Assembly: GCA_016278515.1 (NCBI GenBank)
Contig: JADQBR010000002.1
Span: 124,001-188,000, forward strand
Direction of reading: 5' to 3'
Length of the DNA stretch: 64,000 nt
Origin: Bacillota bacterium
GTDB taxonomy: Bacteria; Bacillota; JADQBR01
Part shown: positions 25,372 through 35,693 of the stretch, in pieces
Position numbering within the stretch: the first letter of the stretch is position 1
Layout: each line of letters opens with the position of its first letter
Notes under the pieces: generated by a model
Database searches by the model: none
Told to the model about the DNA's origin: nothing
Seen by the model: only the letters and a program-made list of their open reading frames with translations
Translations under genes and position numbers: made by a program

Positions 25372-26502
25372 ATGGAAATCTCAAGGAGTCAACTACAAGA
25401 CAAAAACTTGAAGACTCAAGAAATAACAATAAACATGGGCCCCCAACATCCAAGTACCCATGGAGTTTATCGTTGTGTGCTTACGTTAGATGGCGAGAAT
25501 GTTACTAACTTGGAAAACGTGATGGGTTATCTGCACAGGGGGATGGAAAAACTTGCTGAAGACCGTACTTACACTCAGTTCATTCCTTATACTGACCGAT
25601 TAGATTATCTGGCGGCAGCATTAAATAACATTGGTTATGTAGAGACAGTGGAAAAGTTATTAGATATTGAAATTCCGGAACGGGTTGAATATATCAGGGT
25701 TATTGTTTCTGAACTTCAGAGGATTGCCAGTCATATGGTTTATATTGGCAGTTATGCGCTGGATATTAACGGTTTCACGGCATGGATGTATACATTTAGG
25801 GACCGCGAACGCATTCTGGACTTATTTGAAATGATTTCCGGTTCGCGTATGACTTTGAACTATCCCAGGATTGGCGGTGTATCCCACGATTTAACAGAAG
25901 AATTTATTGCCGGGTTGAGAGAACTACTGAAAGACCTGCCGTCATGCTTTGATGAATATGATGGTCTTATTACTGGAAATGAAATATTTCAAGCCCGCAG
26001 CAAAGGCGTAGGTGTTTTAGATGCTGAGACGGCAATTAATTATGGGATTTCCGGCCCTAACTTGAGGGCATCTGGATATAAGTTTGATTTAAGGAAAGCA
26101 GAACCATATAGCATCTACGATCGTTTTGAATTTGATATTCCAATCGGTGAGAATGGGGACTCTTTTGATCGTTTTGTGGTACGTATGGAAGAAATGAGAC
26201 AAAGTCTAAGAATTATCGAGCAGGCCTTAAATGATTTGCCCGAAGGCCCCATCCAGGCAAAAGTACCTAAAGTAATCAAACCAAAAGCCGGTGAGGTGTA
26301 CCATCAAATAGAAGGGGCTAAGGGTTGGTTGGGTTATTACTTGGTCAGCGATGGATCCACTAAGCCTTATAGATTGCACATTCATGGGCCATCATTTGTG
26401 AATTTAGGAGTATATCCCGAAATTGCCAAAGGCGGAAACATCCAGGATGCAGTTGTAATCCTAGCATCTATCGATATTGTGTTGGGTGAAGTTGACCGCT
26501 AG
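25372..26502 (+). CDS. nuoD: NADH-quinone oxidoreductase subunit D
   Basis: The 49-kDa-type subunit lining the quinone cavity, related to [NiFe]-hydrogenase large subunits. The 376-residue protein begins with the conserved [14 protein letters not shown], followed by [21 protein letters not shown] and GEVDR at the C terminus. The nickel-binding cysteines of hydrogenases are absent, as expected for NuoD. Start is ATG at 25372 after AGAGGTGTC; GTG at 25369 is an alternative. Confidence 0.95.
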   Translation: MEISRSQLQDKNLKTQEITINMGPQHPSTHGVYRCVLTLDGENVTNLENVMGYLHRGMEKLAEDRTYTQFIPYTDRLDYLAAALNNIGYVETVEKLLDIEIPERVEYIRVIVSELQRIASHMVYIGSYALDINGFTAWMYTFRDRERILDLFEMISGSRMTLNYPRIGGVSHDLTEEFIAGLRELLKDLPSCFDEYDGLITGNEIFQARSKGVGVLDAETAINYGISGPNLRASGYKFDLRKAEPYSIYDRFEFDIPIGENGDSFDRFVVRMEEMRQSLRIIEQALNDLPEGPIQAKVPKVIKPKAGEVYHQIEGAKGWLGYYLVSDGSTKPYRLHIHGPSFVNLGVYPEIAKGGNIQDAVVILASIDIVLGEVDR

Positions 26503-26527
26503 CGGTGTCATAAAGGGGAGATAGTTA

Positions 26528-27568
26528 ATGGATAAATTGTTTGTAAATGCCGGAGCGGGACTGGAACAGTGGATGGTGTCTGGACTGGGTCTAAGCTCCA
26601 TAATAACAAATTTAATAATGGTTGTCATTCAAGTAGCAATGATTTTGAGTTTTGTGCTTCTGAATGTACTTTATTTAGTATATTTGGAAAGAAAATTGAG
26701 TGCGTATTGGCAGCAACGGTTAGGTCCTAACAGAGTAGGTCCTAGAGGATTACTGCAAACTACATTGGATGTTATTAAGCTGATAAGTAAAGAGGACATT
26801 GTTCCTCAAGCTGCAGATCGTAAGGTTTTCAAATTAGCTTCCATTATTGTTTTTATACCGGCTGTTATGCTCTATGCAGTTATTCCCTTCGGTAAAGACA
26901 TGATTGCAGTGGATTTGAATATGGGAGTATTTTACTTTATTGCAATATCTTCGACTACAACCATTGCATTTTTAATGGCAGGTTGGGGGTCTAACAACAA
27001 GTATTCCTTAATTGGCGGCATGCGTGCGGTAGCGCAGATGGTTAGTTATGAAATCCCCTTTGTATTTTCAATTCTTGGAGTAATTATGCTAACCGGCTCA
27101 CTGCGGATGTCTGATATTGTTGCAGCTCAAAACGATGTATGGTTTATAGTATTACAACCAGTTGCCTTTTTGATATTTTTTATTGCCGGTACTGCAGAAT
27201 TAAATCGTGCACCATTTGATTTACCGGAAGGTGAGCAGGAACTAGTCGCTGGTGCAACAACCGAGTATAGTGGTATGCGTTGGGCCTTATTTTTCCTTGC
27301 GGAATATGCCAACTTAATAGCAATGTCTGCATTGGCTGTTACGTTGTTTTTAGGAGGTCCTGCCGGTCCATGGGCACCGTCTTGGATCTGGTTTATTGTT
27401 AAAGTATACATTATGATCTATGTGTTCATGTGGATGCGGTGGACATTCCCGAGAATACGGATAGATCACTTAATGCATTTTAACTGGAAGTTTCTTCTGC
27501 CTCTGTCTCTGGCAAATATTTTGGTAACTGGTGTTGGCATTAAAATTTATCAATGGTTTATACAGTGA
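26528..27568 (+). CDS. nuoH: NADH-quinone oxidoreductase subunit H
   Basis: Membrane subunit that with B and D forms the quinone site (346 residues, about eight helices). Conserved loops [25 protein letters not shown] and [20 protein letters not shown] are present. ATG follows AAAGGGGAGA. Confidence 0.95.
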   Translation: MDKLFVNAGAGLEQWMVSGLGLSSIITNLIMVVIQVAMILSFVLLNVLYLVYLERKLSAYWQQRLGPNRVGPRGLLQTTLDVIKLISKEDIVPQAADRKVFKLASIIVFIPAVMLYAVIPFGKDMIAVDLNMGVFYFIAISSTTTIAFLMAGWGSNNKYSLIGGMRAVAQMVSYEIPFVFSILGVIMLTGSLRMSDIVAAQNDVWFIVLQPVAFLIFFIAGTAELNRAPFDLPEGEQELVAGATTEYSGMRWALFFLAEYANLIAMSALAVTLFLGGPAGPWAPSWIWFIVKVYIMIYVFMWMRWTFPRIRIDHLMHFNWKFLLPLSLANILVTGVGIKIYQWFIQ

Positions 27569-27586
27569 CCATAGGGTGGTGAGACG

Positions 27587-28012
27587 ATGTATGGTAAGGG
27601 TTTAATAAAAGGTCTAGGAATAACCTTTAAACATTTTTTCGGCAAGGCAATAACTGAACAGTATCCGGAGGAGATGCCAAATTTATCAAATATTTTTCAT
27701 GGTTCTTTCGCGTTAGACGATGAAAAGTGCATTGCCTGTGGTATCTGTGCTAAAACGTGTCCCAACAACGTTATTAAAATAGCCAGTAGTAAGGGTGAGG
27801 ACAAAAAACGTCGCTTAGACGATTATGACATGGACATCGGTTTATGTTTGTTTTGCGGGTTATGTGTAGAAAGCTGTCCCACTGATGCTATTAACTTTAC
27901 GCAGGATTTTGAGTTAGCATGTTATGCACGTGAAGATACGTTCTTGAACTTATTTAGACGGACAGAGGGAAAGGATTCCCAGCCCAGTGAAGTGATGGAG
28001 GGGGGAAATTAA
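27587..28012 (+). CDS. nuoI: NADH-quinone oxidoreductase subunit I
   Basis: Ferredoxin-like subunit with clusters N6a and N6b: CIACGICAKTCP (Cys48, 51, 54, 58) and CLFCGLCVESCP (Cys87, 90, 93, 97) in a 141-residue protein. In complexes without NuoEFG this subunit is the probable entry point for electrons from an external donor such as ferredoxin; that role is inferred. Confidence 0.95.
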   Translation: MYGKGLIKGLGITFKHFFGKAITEQYPEEMPNLSNIFHGSFALDDEKCIACGICAKTCPNNVIKIASSKGEDKKRRLDDYDMDIGLCLFCGLCVESCPTDAINFTQDFELACYAREDTFLNLFRRTEGKDSQPSEVMEGGN

Positions 28013-28513
28013 GTGACTAGTACTATTATATTTTGGTTAATTGCGATAATTATTATGGGATCAGCCTTAATGGTAGTCTTATTAAGAAATATTGTTCACA
28101 GTGCGTTATTCCTGGTAGTTACTTTTGTGGGAGTTTCTGGCCTTTATGTTATGCTGCAGGCTGACTTTTTAGCTGCAGTACAATTGTTAGTCTATGCAGG
28201 TGCCATTGCTATTCTGTTGGTATTTGGTGTTATGCTGACTGTGCGCGGTGACATAAAATACAGTAACTTGTTTAACCGTCACAAGTTTACTGCCGGTGTT
28301 GTGTCGCTGGGATTATTTCTGTTGATTGAAAGAATAATTTTATCATCAGACTTACTTATTAGTAATAAACCGGCGCTGGAGAGCACTGTAGGTCCCATTG
28401 CGGATGCTTTGTTAACAGATTACGTAATACCATTCGAAGCTGCAGCAATATTACTTTTGGTGGCAATGGTTGGTGCTATTCTGTTAGCCAGGGGGGAGGG
28501 TAAACCCCAATGA
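28013..28513 (+). CDS. nuoJ: NADH-quinone oxidoreductase subunit J
   Basis: Membrane subunit of 166 residues with five predicted helices and the conserved [26 protein letters not shown] and [17 protein letters not shown] segments (the pi-bulge helix). The GTG start lies directly after the nuoI stop and is preceded by GGAGGGGGG. It overlaps nuoK by 4 bp. Confidence 0.93.
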   Translation: MTSTIIFWLIAIIIMGSALMVVLLRNIVHSALFLVVTFVGVSGLYVMLQADFLAAVQLLVYAGAIAILLVFGVMLTVRGDIKYSNLFNRHKFTAGVVSLGLFLLIERIILSSDLLISNKPALESTVGPIADALLTDYVIPFEAAAILLLVAMVGAILLARGEGKPQ

Positions 28514-28818
28514 TTACCTTGTATCACTATTTAATTCTTGGCGGATTTCTATTCTGTATTGGTCTATACGGTGCATTGGCTAAACGCAGTGCTGTGGCTG
28601 TACTAATGGGTATAGAATTGATGCTTAATGCGGTGAATATAAACTTGCTGGCGTTTAACCGCTTTTTAAATCCCGGAGACGTAACGGGGCATGTTTTTGC
28701 GATATTTGTTATCGTCGTGGCTGCGGCTGAAGTGGCAGTTGGACTGGCATTGGTAATTAATATTTATCGCGACCGTATGACTACTCAGTTGGATGATTTT
28801 GATTGGTTAAAGTGGTAG
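28510..28818 (+). CDS. nuoK: NADH-quinone oxidoreductase subunit K
   Basis: Mrp-like antiporter-associated membrane subunit of 102 residues with three helices; [20 protein letters not shown] and [16 protein letters not shown] carry the two conserved glutamates of the proton path. ATG at 28510 lies in an ATGA overlap with nuoJ. Confidence 0.95.
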   Translation: MITLYHYLILGGFLFCIGLYGALAKRSAVAVLMGIELMLNAVNINLLAFNRFLNPGDVTGHVFAIFVIVVAAAEVAVGLALVINIYRDRMTTQLDDFDWLKW

Positions 28819-28852
28819 TAATTGCACTATAAAAGGTGGTGTCAAAGGGTCT

Positions 28853-30730
28853 ATGTTTTGGATAGATAATGCATGGCTTATACCGATTTTTCCGGCCATT
28901 GCCTTCGTATTAATAATTTTTGTAACCAAGAAGGTTAAAATGCTGAGTGCTTTAACAGCATTGGCGGCGATGGCTACATCAATGATGTTTTCAATAGGTA
29001 TATTATTCACAATCCTTGGAAGCCATGGGGAAATTAATATGAATGCACCTATTGAATATTCAGTTCCGTGGCTAACTATTCCTGGCGTTCATATTACCGC
29101 AGGAGTACTAATTGACCCGTTAACGGCTGTAATGTTGTGCGTAGTAACTATTGTTGCATTCTTGGTACAACTCTACTCTGTTGGCTATATGGCTGATGAC
29201 CCGGGATTTTCGAGGTTTTTCGCATATTTGTCTCTGTTTACTTTTTCGATGCTGGGATTAGTTGTTGCAAATAACTATTTCCAAATGTTCTTTTTCTGGG
29301 AACTGGTGGGTTTATGTTCCTACTTGTTAATAGGTTTTTATTTCTACAAAAACTCTGCTGCAGATGCTAATAAAAAGGCATTTGTTACCAACAGAGTGGC
29401 CGACTTTGGCTTTATGATTGGGATATTTTTTCTTTGGTTGGTATTTGGAACATTTAATTTTCAGGAATTAGCTCACGCAATTGAAGGTTACGGTAACGTT
29501 GGTTTCTTGACATTGGTGGCAGTTCTAGTATTTATCGGTCCTGTAGGAAAGTCTGCGCAGTTTCCGTTACACGTTTGGTTGCCGGACGCAATGGAGGGCC
29601 CTACTCCGGTTAGTGCATTGATACACGCAGCAACAATGGTTGCGGCGGGTGTTTATTTGCTGGCCAGAGGCTTTGTGTTATTCAATGCTGCACCTAGCGC
29701 GCTGTTATTAATTGCCTACATCGGAGGGTTTACTTCGATTTTCGCAGCCAGTATTGCTATCGTTCAGGATGATATAAAGCGTATTTTGGCATTTTCGACA
29801 TTAAGTCAGTTGGGTTACATGGTTATGGCTATGGGTGTTGGCAGTATTACTGCCGGTATGTTCCATTTAACTACTCATGCATTCTTTAAAGCGTTGTTGT
29901 TCTTGGGAGCCGGAAGTGCCATTCATGCAGTTCATTCCAATAGTATTTTTGATATGGGTGGCCTTTATAAGAATATGAAGACCACAACTTGGACTTTTGT
30001 AATCGGATCATTGGCTTTAGCCGGTATTTTCCCATTGGCGGGTTTCTGGAGTAAGGATGAAATCTTACTTGTAACCAAAGAGGGTGGTTTTACCGGATTG
30101 TATATAATCGGCACAATAGTTGCCTTTTTAACGGCTTTTTATATGTTCCGATTAATTTTTACCGCTTTTTTTGGCGAAAAACGTTCAGATCACCATGCAC
30201 ATGAATCTCCGTGGACAATGACGGTACCACTGATGGTTTTAGCCGTATTTGCAATTTTTATCGGCTTTGTGGGAGCGCCGTTTGTGGAGCACGGTTTTGC
30301 TTCATTGATTTATTTTGGAGAACCGCACCATGCGACTCCTGATTATTTTTTGATGATTTCATCTACGCTAATCGCTTTAGCAGGTATTGTACTTGCATGG
30401 TATATGTACGGCAAGAAAGCAGTTGATACTGAGGCACTGAAACAACGTTTCTTACCGATTTGGACCTTACTATACAACAAGTACTACATTGATGAAGTTT
30501 ACCAATGGTTTTTCGATAAGATAGTATTAAATATAGGTAACGCATTTAACTGGACTGATCGAAAAGTTGTTGATGGTATCGCTGATGGCTTTTCAGACTT
30601 AATCCGGGCCACAGGTGCAAGGCTACGATTTGTTCAGACGGGAAGCATGCAGACCTATGCATTGGTCTTATTTGCTGCCGTGGTACTAATTGTGCTTTGG
30701 ATGGCCGTACCGGTGTTAGGAGGGATGTAA
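28853..30730 (+). CDS. nuoL: NADH-quinone oxidoreductase subunit L
   Basis: Largest antiporter-like proton-pumping subunit (625 residues, about 16 helices). It shows the conserved FFWELVGLCSYLLIGFY, GKSAQFPLHVWLPDAMEGPTPVSALIHAATMVAAG and FSTLSQLGYM motifs, and a C-terminal lateral-helix region from about 530. ATG follows AAAAGGTGGTG. Confidence 0.96.
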   Translation: MFWIDNAWLIPIFPAIAFVLIIFVTKKVKMLSALTALAAMATSMMFSIGILFTILGSHGEINMNAPIEYSVPWLTIPGVHITAGVLIDPLTAVMLCVVTIVAFLVQLYSVGYMADDPGFSRFFAYLSLFTFSMLGLVVANNYFQMFFFWELVGLCSYLLIGFYFYKNSAADANKKAFVTNRVADFGFMIGIFFLWLVFGTFNFQELAHAIEGYGNVGFLTLVAVLVFIGPVGKSAQFPLHVWLPDAMEGPTPVSALIHAATMVAAGVYLLARGFVLFNAAPSALLLIAYIGGFTSIFAASIAIVQDDIKRILAFSTLSQLGYMVMAMGVGSITAGMFHLTTHAFFKALLFLGAGSAIHAVHSNSIFDMGGLYKNMKTTTWTFVIGSLALAGIFPLAGFWSKDEILLVTKEGGFTGLYIIGTIVAFLTAFYMFRLIFTAFFGEKRSDHHAHESPWTMTVPLMVLAVFAIFIGFVGAPFVEHGFASLIYFGEPHHATPDYFLMISSTLIALAGIVLAWYMYGKKAVDTEALKQRFLPIWTLLYNKYYIDEVYQWFFDKIVLNIGNAFNWTDRKVVDGIADGFSDLIRATGARLRFVQTGSMQTYALVLFAAVVLIVLWMAVPVLGGM

Positions 30731-32263
30731 ATGACTTTTCCAATAATGACTACTATCGTCTTAGCACCGATTATAGGGGCCCTGATTATAATGTTTATCC
30801 CTGAGAAGGAAGACCAGATAATAAAGATTACTGCAGCTGCAGCGACATTTGTATCATTAGTATTGGCTATTTTTGCGTTTTTGAATTATGATACCAAAGT
30901 TGGAGGTCTGCAGTTTCTGCAAGACATTCCTTGGGTTGAAGCCTTTGGTATCACCTATTCAGTAGGTGTGGACGGTATTAGCTTACCATTAGTGCTTCTG
31001 ACAGCTATTGTTATCTTTACCGGTGTATTTGCATCATGGGATATGCATAACCGGGTGAAGGAATTCTTTATTACCCTATTGGTGTTAGTTGCCGGAGTTT
31101 TTGGTGTCTTTGTTAGTAGAGATCTATTTTTCTTTTATCTCTTTTTTGAGGTTGCTGTAATACCAATGTATTTATTAATCGCAATATGGGGTAGTACCCG
31201 TAAAGAGTATTCTGCAATGAAGCTGACCCTTTACTTATTAGTTGGTAGTGCCTTTGCGCTAATCGGTATTATTGCTATGTTCTTATATGCTGCTCAACCT
31301 GAGCATTTAGGTATAAGAACCTTTGATATTGCCCAATTATCATTAGTGAATTATGATATTGCGTTCCAAAAGTTTATTTTCTTCCTGTTCATGGTTGGAT
31401 TTGGTTTCTTGGTTCCTATGTGGCCGCTTCACACTTGGTCTCCCGATGGTCACGTAGCGGCTCCCACAGCGACGTCAATGCTTCATGCAGGCGTTTTAAT
31501 GAAACTTGGTGGTTACGGCTTAATTCGAGCTGGAATATTCATATTTCCTGAAGGGGCTAAGTTCTGGGCACCGCTAATTGCAGTGTTGTGTATTGTCAAT
31601 GTGGTATATGGTGCAATGGTAGCAATGCGGCAGAAGGATTTGAAGTTTGTTATTGGTTATTCGAGTGTTAGTCACATGGGTTATGTACTGTTAGGGATTG
31701 CTTCTTTAAATACATTGAGTATTAATGGTGCAGTGGCCCAGATGTTTGCCCATGGTATTATGACAGCCCTGTTCTTCTCATTGGTGGGTAATATTTATCA
31801 CAAGGCCCATACTCGTACTATTTCGGAGTTTGGTGGTTTAGCGCATCAAATGCCTAGAGTAGCTGCTGGTTTTGTGATTGCTGGATTGGCTTCGTTGGGC
31901 TTACCGGGATTAAATAACTTTGTAGCAGAGTTTCTAATCTTTGTCGGATCATTCTCTGTAGATAAGGTGTTGTTCGGTTGGTTGCACTTCCGAGTATTGT
32001 CAATACTAGCAATTCTGGGTGTAGTTATTACAGCAGTTTATGTATTACGTGTGGTTCAGTTTACCTTCTTCGGCCCACGCAATCCCAAATGGGATCATTT
32101 GGAGGATGCTAAGGGTATTGAATTAGTACCTGTAGTTATTTTAATAGCTACACTCTTACTATTCGGGTTATTCCCTCAACCATTAATAGGTATGATTAAT
32201 ACAGGGGTGGTACCATTGGTTGAAAAAATAAATGCTGCTGCCCAAGTAGGGGGGATATTCTAA
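30731..32263 (+). CDS. nuoM: NADH-quinone oxidoreductase subunit M
   Basis: Antiporter-like proton-pumping subunit of 510 residues, with FYLFFEVAVIPMYLLIAIWG, WPLHTWSPDGHVAAPTATSMLHAGVLMK and YSSVSHMGYV in the expected order. It begins directly after the nuoL stop and overlaps nuoN by one base. Confidence 0.95.
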   Translation: MTFPIMTTIVLAPIIGALIIMFIPEKEDQIIKITAAAATFVSLVLAIFAFLNYDTKVGGLQFLQDIPWVEAFGITYSVGVDGISLPLVLLTAIVIFTGVFASWDMHNRVKEFFITLLVLVAGVFGVFVSRDLFFFYLFFEVAVIPMYLLIAIWGSTRKEYSAMKLTLYLLVGSAFALIGIIAMFLYAAQPEHLGIRTFDIAQLSLVNYDIAFQKFIFFLFMVGFGFLVPMWPLHTWSPDGHVAAPTATSMLHAGVLMKLGGYGLIRAGIFIFPEGAKFWAPLIAVLCIVNVVYGAMVAMRQKDLKFVIGYSSVSHMGYVLLGIASLNTLSINGAVAQMFAHGIMTALFFSLVGNIYHKAHTRTISEFGGLAHQMPRVAAGFVIAGLASLGLPGLNNFVAEFLIFVGSFSVDKVLFGWLHFRVLSILAILGVVITAVYVLRVVQFTFFGPRNPKWDHLEDAKGIELVPVVILIATLLLFGLFPQPLIGMINTGVVPLVEKINAAAQVGGIF

Positions 32264-33693
32264 TGAGTGCTGTGAGTTTATTAACGATAGAAATTGCAAC
32301 TGCTATATTAGCTATCGGTCTGTTGGTAATAGGATTGATTGTCCCTAAGGATCAAAGACAGGGAATAGGGTATTTGGCTACTTTTGGATTGATAATAGTT
32401 TTTGCACTTACCCTGTTATACACTAATGTTCAAGAAACAGTCTTTAATGGTATGTACATTATAGACCCCTATAGCACGTTTTTTAAGCAACTGTTCTTAG
32501 CTGCAGCTATTTTGGTTAGCGTATCGTCTTTTGATTACGTTAAACGCCTTGGTTATAATCAGGGTGAGTTCTATAGTTTGATGGTCTTTGCTACTTTAGG
32601 CATGATGATGCTTGCTTCCGCAGGAGACTTGATTTCACTCTACCTTGGCCTGGAGTTAATGACAATAACCTTCTTTGTGTTGACTGCATATAGGAAAAAC
32701 GATTTTAAATCTTCCGAAGCGGGTATAAAGTATGTGATACTAGGGGCTATGTCTTCAGCTATCTTGTTATACGGTCTGAGTCTCATTTATGGTGTATCTG
32801 GTACTACTGTAATTGGTGAAATTGCTAAAGGACTTAACCAAGGTGCTCAGCCGTTAGAATTACTAGGCATGATTTTTATCTTAGTTGGCTTTGGCTTTAA
32901 AGTATCTGCAGCGCCGTTTCATATGTGGTCACCGGATATTTATGAAGGTGCGCCAACCCCTGTGACTGCTTTCCTTGCAGTTGCATCTAAGGCAGCCGGA
33001 TTTGCAGCGCTTGTTCGATTGTTAGTAATTGCTCTACCCTCGTTACAGAGTTCATGGGTGGTAATAGTAATGGTATTATCTGCTCTAACAGTAATTTTTG
33101 GAAACTTTGTTGCTATTCCGCAGACTAATATCAAGCGTTTGCTGGCTTATTCAAGCATTGCCCAAGCCGGATATCTACTTTTTGGTTTGGTAGCCTATTC
33201 TGCACTAGGGGTGGCTGCTATACTATTCCATTCATTGTTGTATGTTTTTGCCAACTTGGGAGCATTTACGGTAGTTATTGCTTTCTATAATAAAACCGGC
33301 AGCGATGAAATCAAGGATTACACCGGTCTTGCTCGTAGGTCACCGCTTATGGCAGCAGTTATGTTGCTATCCCTATTGTCATTGGCAGGCATTCCACCTT
33401 TGGCAGGTTTCGTCAGCAAGTTTTATCTTTTCACTGCCATTATTGATCAGGGATATATTTGGCTGGCTTTCTTAGGTATCGGTATGAGTATGGTTTCGGT
33501 TTATTACTATTTGATAGTTATTAAAGTAATGTATATGGGTGAACCACCTGAGGATAGTGAACCAATGAAGTTACCAGTTAGTATTCAAGCTACTTTATAT
33601 GCAACCATGCTGGTTTCTCTATTTTTCGGAATTTACCCTGCGCCACTAACGGACTTAGCGCTTAGTGTAGCAAAAGCATTTTTCCCATTTTAA
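32263..33693 (+). CDS. nuoN: NADH-quinone oxidoreductase subunit N
   Basis: Third antiporter-like subunit (476 residues), with LYLGLELMTITFFVLTAY, FKVSAAPFHMWSPDIYEGAPTPVTAFLAVASKAA and LLAYSSIAQAGYLL. Last gene of the nuo cluster; a strong terminator follows 3 bp later. No nuoE, nuoF or nuoG is present upstream or downstream. Confidence 0.95.
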   Translation: MSAVSLLTIEIATAILAIGLLVIGLIVPKDQRQGIGYLATFGLIIVFALTLLYTNVQETVFNGMYIIDPYSTFFKQLFLAAAILVSVSSFDYVKRLGYNQGEFYSLMVFATLGMMMLASAGDLISLYLGLELMTITFFVLTAYRKNDFKSSEAGIKYVILGAMSSAILLYGLSLIYGVSGTTVIGEIAKGLNQGAQPLELLGMIFILVGFGFKVSAAPFHMWSPDIYEGAPTPVTAFLAVASKAAGFAALVRLLVIALPSLQSSWVVIVMVLSALTVIFGNFVAIPQTNIKRLLAYSSIAQAGYLLFGLVAYSALGVAAILFHSLLYVFANLGAFTVVIAFYNKTGSDEIKDYTGLARRSPLMAAVMLLSLLSLAGIPPLAGFVSKFYLFTAIIDQGYIWLAFLGIGMSMVSVYYYLIVIKVMYMGEPPEDSEPMKLPVSIQATLYATMLVSLFFGIYPAPLTDLALSVAKAFFPF

Positions 33694-33695
33694 TG

Positions 33696-33727
33696 AAAAA
33701 AGCAGGAGCATAGACTCCTGCTTTTTT
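33696..33727 (+). terminator. Intrinsic terminator after nuoN
   Basis: AAAAAAGCAGGAG / CTCCTGCTTTTTT, a 13-bp perfect stem with loop CATAGA, closes the nuo operon. Confidence 0.92.
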
Positions 33728-33753
33728 AATACAATACAGTGGGAGAGAAGATT

Positions 33754-34116
33754 ATGTCATTAAATAGCAAGTCATTAGGCAACAAGGGAGAGGCGGCTGC
33801 GGCGGAACACTTAAAAAAACTCGGTTATGAAATTATAGAACAAAACTACCGCTGTCGTTATGGAGAAATAGATATAATAGGGCTGGATAAAGGTGATTTA
33901 GCCTTTGTTGAAGTTAAGAGTCGTACATCTGACAGATATGGGACTCCTTTTGAGGCTGTCAATTATCATAAACAAAAGAAACTAAGGCAGTTGGCCGCTT
34001 ATTATCTTCAAGCCCAGGAACGTTATATGGGTTCCTGCCGTTTTGACGTAGTTGGAGTGCTTTTAAGTAAAAACGGAACAATACATAAAATAGAAATTAT
34101 AAAAAATGCATTTTAG
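33754..34116 (+). CDS. yraN: UPF0102 family protein (YraN)
   Basis: Predicted nuclease-fold protein of 120 residues with KGEAAAAEHLKKLGYEI, YRCRYGEIDIIG and FVEVKSR, the PD-(D/E)XK-like core of the YraN family. Its biological role is not established. ATG at 33754 follows GGGAGAGAAG. In Bacillus the homologue also lies near rnhB and topA. Confidence 0.88.
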   Translation: MSLNSKSLGNKGEAAAAEHLKKLGYEIIEQNYRCRYGEIDIIGLDKGDLAFVEVKSRTSDRYGTPFEAVNYHKQKKLRQLAAYYLQAQERYMGSCRFDVVGVLLSKNGTIHKIEIIKNAF

Positions 34117-34161
34117 TTTCTGCCGAAAAAGTGCTTGCTCTGTAAGCTATTTTCGAACAAC

Positions 34162-34199
34162 ATCTAAAAAACAGCCTCGGTTGAGGCTGTTTTTTAGAT
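34162..34199. terminator. Bidirectional terminator between yraN and the DUF1015 gene
   Basis: A perfect 17-bp inverted repeat (ATCTAAAAAACAGCCTC at 34162-34178 and its complement at 34183-34199, loop GGTT) has A and T runs on both sides. It lies between convergent genes and overlaps the stop of the - strand gene. Confidence 0.92.
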
Positions 34200-35494
34200 T
34201 ACTTTGTTCCCAAGGGATTAATAACAAGTCCTGTGAGCAGTTTAGGATAAAAATAGGTTGATTTTTGCGGCATTTTATCGCCAGCGGTTGCAACGGCCGT
34301 AACTTGTTCAACTTTTGTAGGCCTCATAAGAATAGAGAGTTGGTAATTACCTGCATCAACTTGGGAGATTGCTTCATCCGCATCTCTGGTAAAGGCTAAA
34401 TATTCACCTGAAGCTCTTTCATTGGCACCTATGGACAATTGTTTTTCCAGAATTAGCGTCTGGAGTAAAGACACATCAAGTTTTTTCCATTCCGTGCACT
34501 TAGCTACTTCATGTAACTTTTCGGGATCCAAATGAGGTTTAAGAGTTAAAGCTACCGCTTGTTTATTGCCGGAGTACAGAACAAAAGAAGGGTTAGAAGC
34601 TAGAGCCAGTTCGTTAGAGATTGTTTCTTTAGTGGCAGAAATCTGTTTTGTATCAAAATATTGTTCTGCGCTGGTTAGAAGTTTCTCAAGATCAAACAAG
34701 GGTATGTTCTTTATCATACGATGAGTGGGTAACACAATTAACCCTTCATCATGCAAGTTAACCAGAGTAATCAATACGCGATCATAATCCTGTTTTCCAG
34801 CCGCAGTCATTTCTTTACCGTAAGCCACTGCGGTTTCATAACGATGATGACCGTCAGCAATATATATGGTCTTATTCGATAAATGATTCTGAATAAGAGA
34901 AATTATATTATTGTCATTAACAACCCATACACGGTGAACAGTTTGATTTTCATCCGTTACTGTATGGTCAGCCGACCTATTAGTACAAAAAGCTGTTAAT
35001 CTATTTTGAATGATCTTTTCTGGGTCATCGTATAAGCCAAAGATTGGACTGAAGTTGGCATTACACATCTCTAATAATAGTTTTCTATCTTTTTTTGCTT
35101 TAGGAAACGTTTCTTCGTGAGGCAAGACCTTTCCAGGACCATATTCATCACATTTTAAGCCGCAAATAAAACCAGTTCTAAAGTAGGTGTTACTATTACT
35201 GATGAATTCCTGTTGGTACATATATACTGACGGAAGCGGATCCTGCATTAAGATACCTTTTTCCTGCCAGTTATTAAATGTGTCAGCTGCTCTAGTATAG
35301 CGATTATCAGCTTTTGAATCTGCTGGATAAGACTTGCTTAACTCCAACCGTATTATGTTGTAGGGATGTTTGTCGTAAAGAAGTTGTTGTGCGCTAGGTG
35401 AAATTACATCATAAGGCGGCGTCACTACGTCATTGAAAGATTCTATCAATTTATTATTATAACGAATACCTTTTATGGGTAGAACTTCAGCCAT
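34199..35494 (-). CDS. DUF1015 family protein
   Basis: A 431-residue protein of the DUF1015 family, recognised by VVTPPYDVI (23-31), RLELSKSYP, LPHEETFPKAKKDR (124-137) and ADGHHRYETA (213-222). The function is unknown; the DGHHR loop recalls ParB/SerK-like folds, so a small-molecule kinase role is possible but unproven. It is the only - strand gene of the window. Its ATG is preceded by GAGGAGG. Confidence 0.8.
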   Translation of the reverse strand: MAEVLPIKGIRYNNKLIESFNDVVTPPYDVISPSAQQLLYDKHPYNIIRLELSKSYPADSKADNRYTRAADTFNNWQEKGILMQDPLPSVYMYQQEFISNSNTYFRTGFICGLKCDEYGPGKVLPHEETFPKAKKDRKLLLEMCNANFSPIFGLYDDPEKIIQNRLTAFCTNRSADHTVTDENQTVHRVWVVNDNNIISLIQNHLSNKTIYIADGHHRYETAVAYGKEMTAAGKQDYDRVLITLVNLHDEGLIVLPTHRMIKNIPLFDLEKLLTSAEQYFDTKQISATKETISNELALASNPSFVLYSGNKQAVALTLKPHLDPEKLHEVAKCTEWKKLDVSLLQTLILEKQLSIGANERASGEYLAFTRDADEAISQVDAGNYQLSILMRPTKVEQVTAVATAGDKMPQKSTYFYPKLLTGLVINPLGTK

Positions 35495-35566
35495 AATATT
35501 TCCTCCTCAAAGTGTATTGAAACTCGCATCTCAATTTAAACTATTTTATTATCATAACTCATAGTT

Positions 35567-35597
35567 ATTATAATATCCTACCATATTTATTAGGCAA
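35567..35597 (-). promoter_or_regulatory. Candidate promoter of the DUF1015 gene
   Basis: On the - strand TTGCCT (complement of 35592-35597) lies 16 bp before TATTAT (complement of 35570-35575), with an overlapping TATAAT at 35567-35572. It is about 75 bp upstream of the start codon, in the 199-bp gap between this gene and divergent comM. Confidence 0.4.
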
Positions 35598-35693
35598 AAA
35601 GCTACAAAATTAGAGGGTTAAATTTTGTTTTAAAGGTTTTTGGAAAAACTTTGTAGAAATTCAGATATAAAAGAAGTTCCCTAGGAGGATCGT

